A stretch of 64,000 bases of DNA from JAJPIG01 sp035531675 (lineage in GTDB: Bacteria; Desulfobacterota; Binatia; Binatales; Binataceae), in assembly GCA_035531675.1 (NCBI GenBank), contig DATKSL010000033.1, forward strand, positions 124,001 through 188,000, in the 5' to 3' direction. Under the pieces are notes generated by a model that saw nothing but the letters and a program-made list of their open reading frames with translations, did not search any database and had not been told where the DNA came from. Shown piece by piece: positions 63,821 to 64,000 of this stretch. The translations under genes and the position numbers were made by a program. How positions within the stretch are numbered: the first letter of the stretch is position 1; every line of letters begins with the position of its first letter.

Positions 63821-64000
63821 TTTCGCACCCCCATTCCCTGCGTATCGCTGCACACCGGTGCGGTCGCCGTGGTGGCGGCGTAATGCGGAAAGTCCCCCGG
63901 GACTGGAGTCGGCATCACCGTGGTGGGCGGCATCGTTCCCACCAGTGCCAGATGATAGGCCGGGGTCGGCTCGGGAGCCAACATCGCGGTCGGAAGGGTG
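63817..64000 (-). CDS. Partial CDS, C-terminal ~60 residues of an unknown protein
   Basis: Open to the window edge and stopping at TGA 63819-63817, which overlaps the ATG of the lipoprotein gene (ATGA). The visible part is rich in Pro and Thr (PTPAYHLALVG, PTTVMPTPVPGDFPHY) with one Cys, as in exported linkers. The overlap and continuous open frame support a real upstream operon partner. No family recognised. Confidence 0.5.
   Translation of the reverse strand, partial: TLPTAMLAPEPTPAYHLALVGTMPPTTVMPTPVPGDFPHYAATTATAPVCSDTQGMGVRK

Overview
The window is a GC-rich, densely packed stretch of a bacterial chromosome. About 68 protein genes are visible, many with GTG or TTG starts, short intergenic gaps and ATGA-type overlaps. 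The gene content is almost wholly catabolic: Rieske ring-hydroxylating oxygenases, luciferase-like flavin or F420 monooxygenases (LLM), 4,5-dihydroxyphthalate decarboxylase-like proteins, amidohydrolases, alpha/beta hydrolases, glutathione transferases and cupins. With DUF1329, DUF3500, an Mla/MCE transporter and MetE-like proteins, this suggests an uncultured soil or groundwater lineage such as Candidatus Binatota (Desulfobacterota-like). That placement is inference from gene content only; no rRNA, tRNA or phylogenetic marker lies in the window. I saw no CRISPR array, insertion sequence or prophage.

Layout. 1-3.3 kb: the end of a MetE-like protein, MsrB, GST, aldo/keto reductase and DUF983. 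3.3-12.6 kb: a plus-strand aromatic block with oxygenase alpha and beta subunits, a PdxA/TphB-like diol dehydrogenase, a VanA-like oxygenase, an amidohydrolase, a zinc alcohol dehydrogenase, and two tandem dihydroxyphthalate-decarboxylase-like paralogues around a PqqC/TenA-like enzyme. 12.6-20.7 kb: GST, LLM, a meta-cleavage-product-type hydrolase, a complete four-gene MCE transporter, DUF3500 and an NTF2-like protein. 20.7-23 kb: an MFS-LLM pair on the minus strand. 23.1-30 kb: a nine-gene plus-strand operon with Rieske oxygenase, a small conserved partner, two cupins, an NTF2-like protein, Rieske ferredoxin, asparaginase-like amidohydrolase, maleylacetate-reductase-like Fe-ADH and MmgE/PrpD. 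30-40.6 kb: malate synthase, a secreted beta-propeller, two overlapping LLM genes, a BNR-repeat protein, FAA hydrolase, amidohydrolase, SDR and dienelactone hydrolase. 40.7-48.7 kb: a palindromic repeat, StyA-like monooxygenase, cupin, an LLM - decarboxylase-like - MetE-like operon, a chlorohydrolase-type amidohydrolase and DUF1329. 48.8-56.5 kb: MFS, amidohydrolase, a molybdopterin oxidoreductase, MsrA, MAPEG, an adenylate cyclase and a truncated GST. 56.5-64 kb: LLM, a Rieske oxygenase with a second copy of the small partner, hydrolases, VOC, a carboxymuconolactone-decarboxylase-like protein and a beta-propeller lipoprotein operon.

Together the genes describe uptake (MCE transporter, two MFS carriers, DUF1329) and oxidative attack (four Rieske oxygenases, six LLM enzymes, one StyA-like FAD monooxygenase) on hydrophobic or aromatic compounds. 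Rearomatisation, decarboxylation and ring-cleavage-product hydrolysis follow, with malate synthase serving two-carbon assimilation. The most notable observation is a roughly 115-residue protein of unknown function directly downstream of two of the four Rieske oxygenases. The two copies align without gaps at roughly 45% identity by eye, suggesting an undescribed oxygenase partner.
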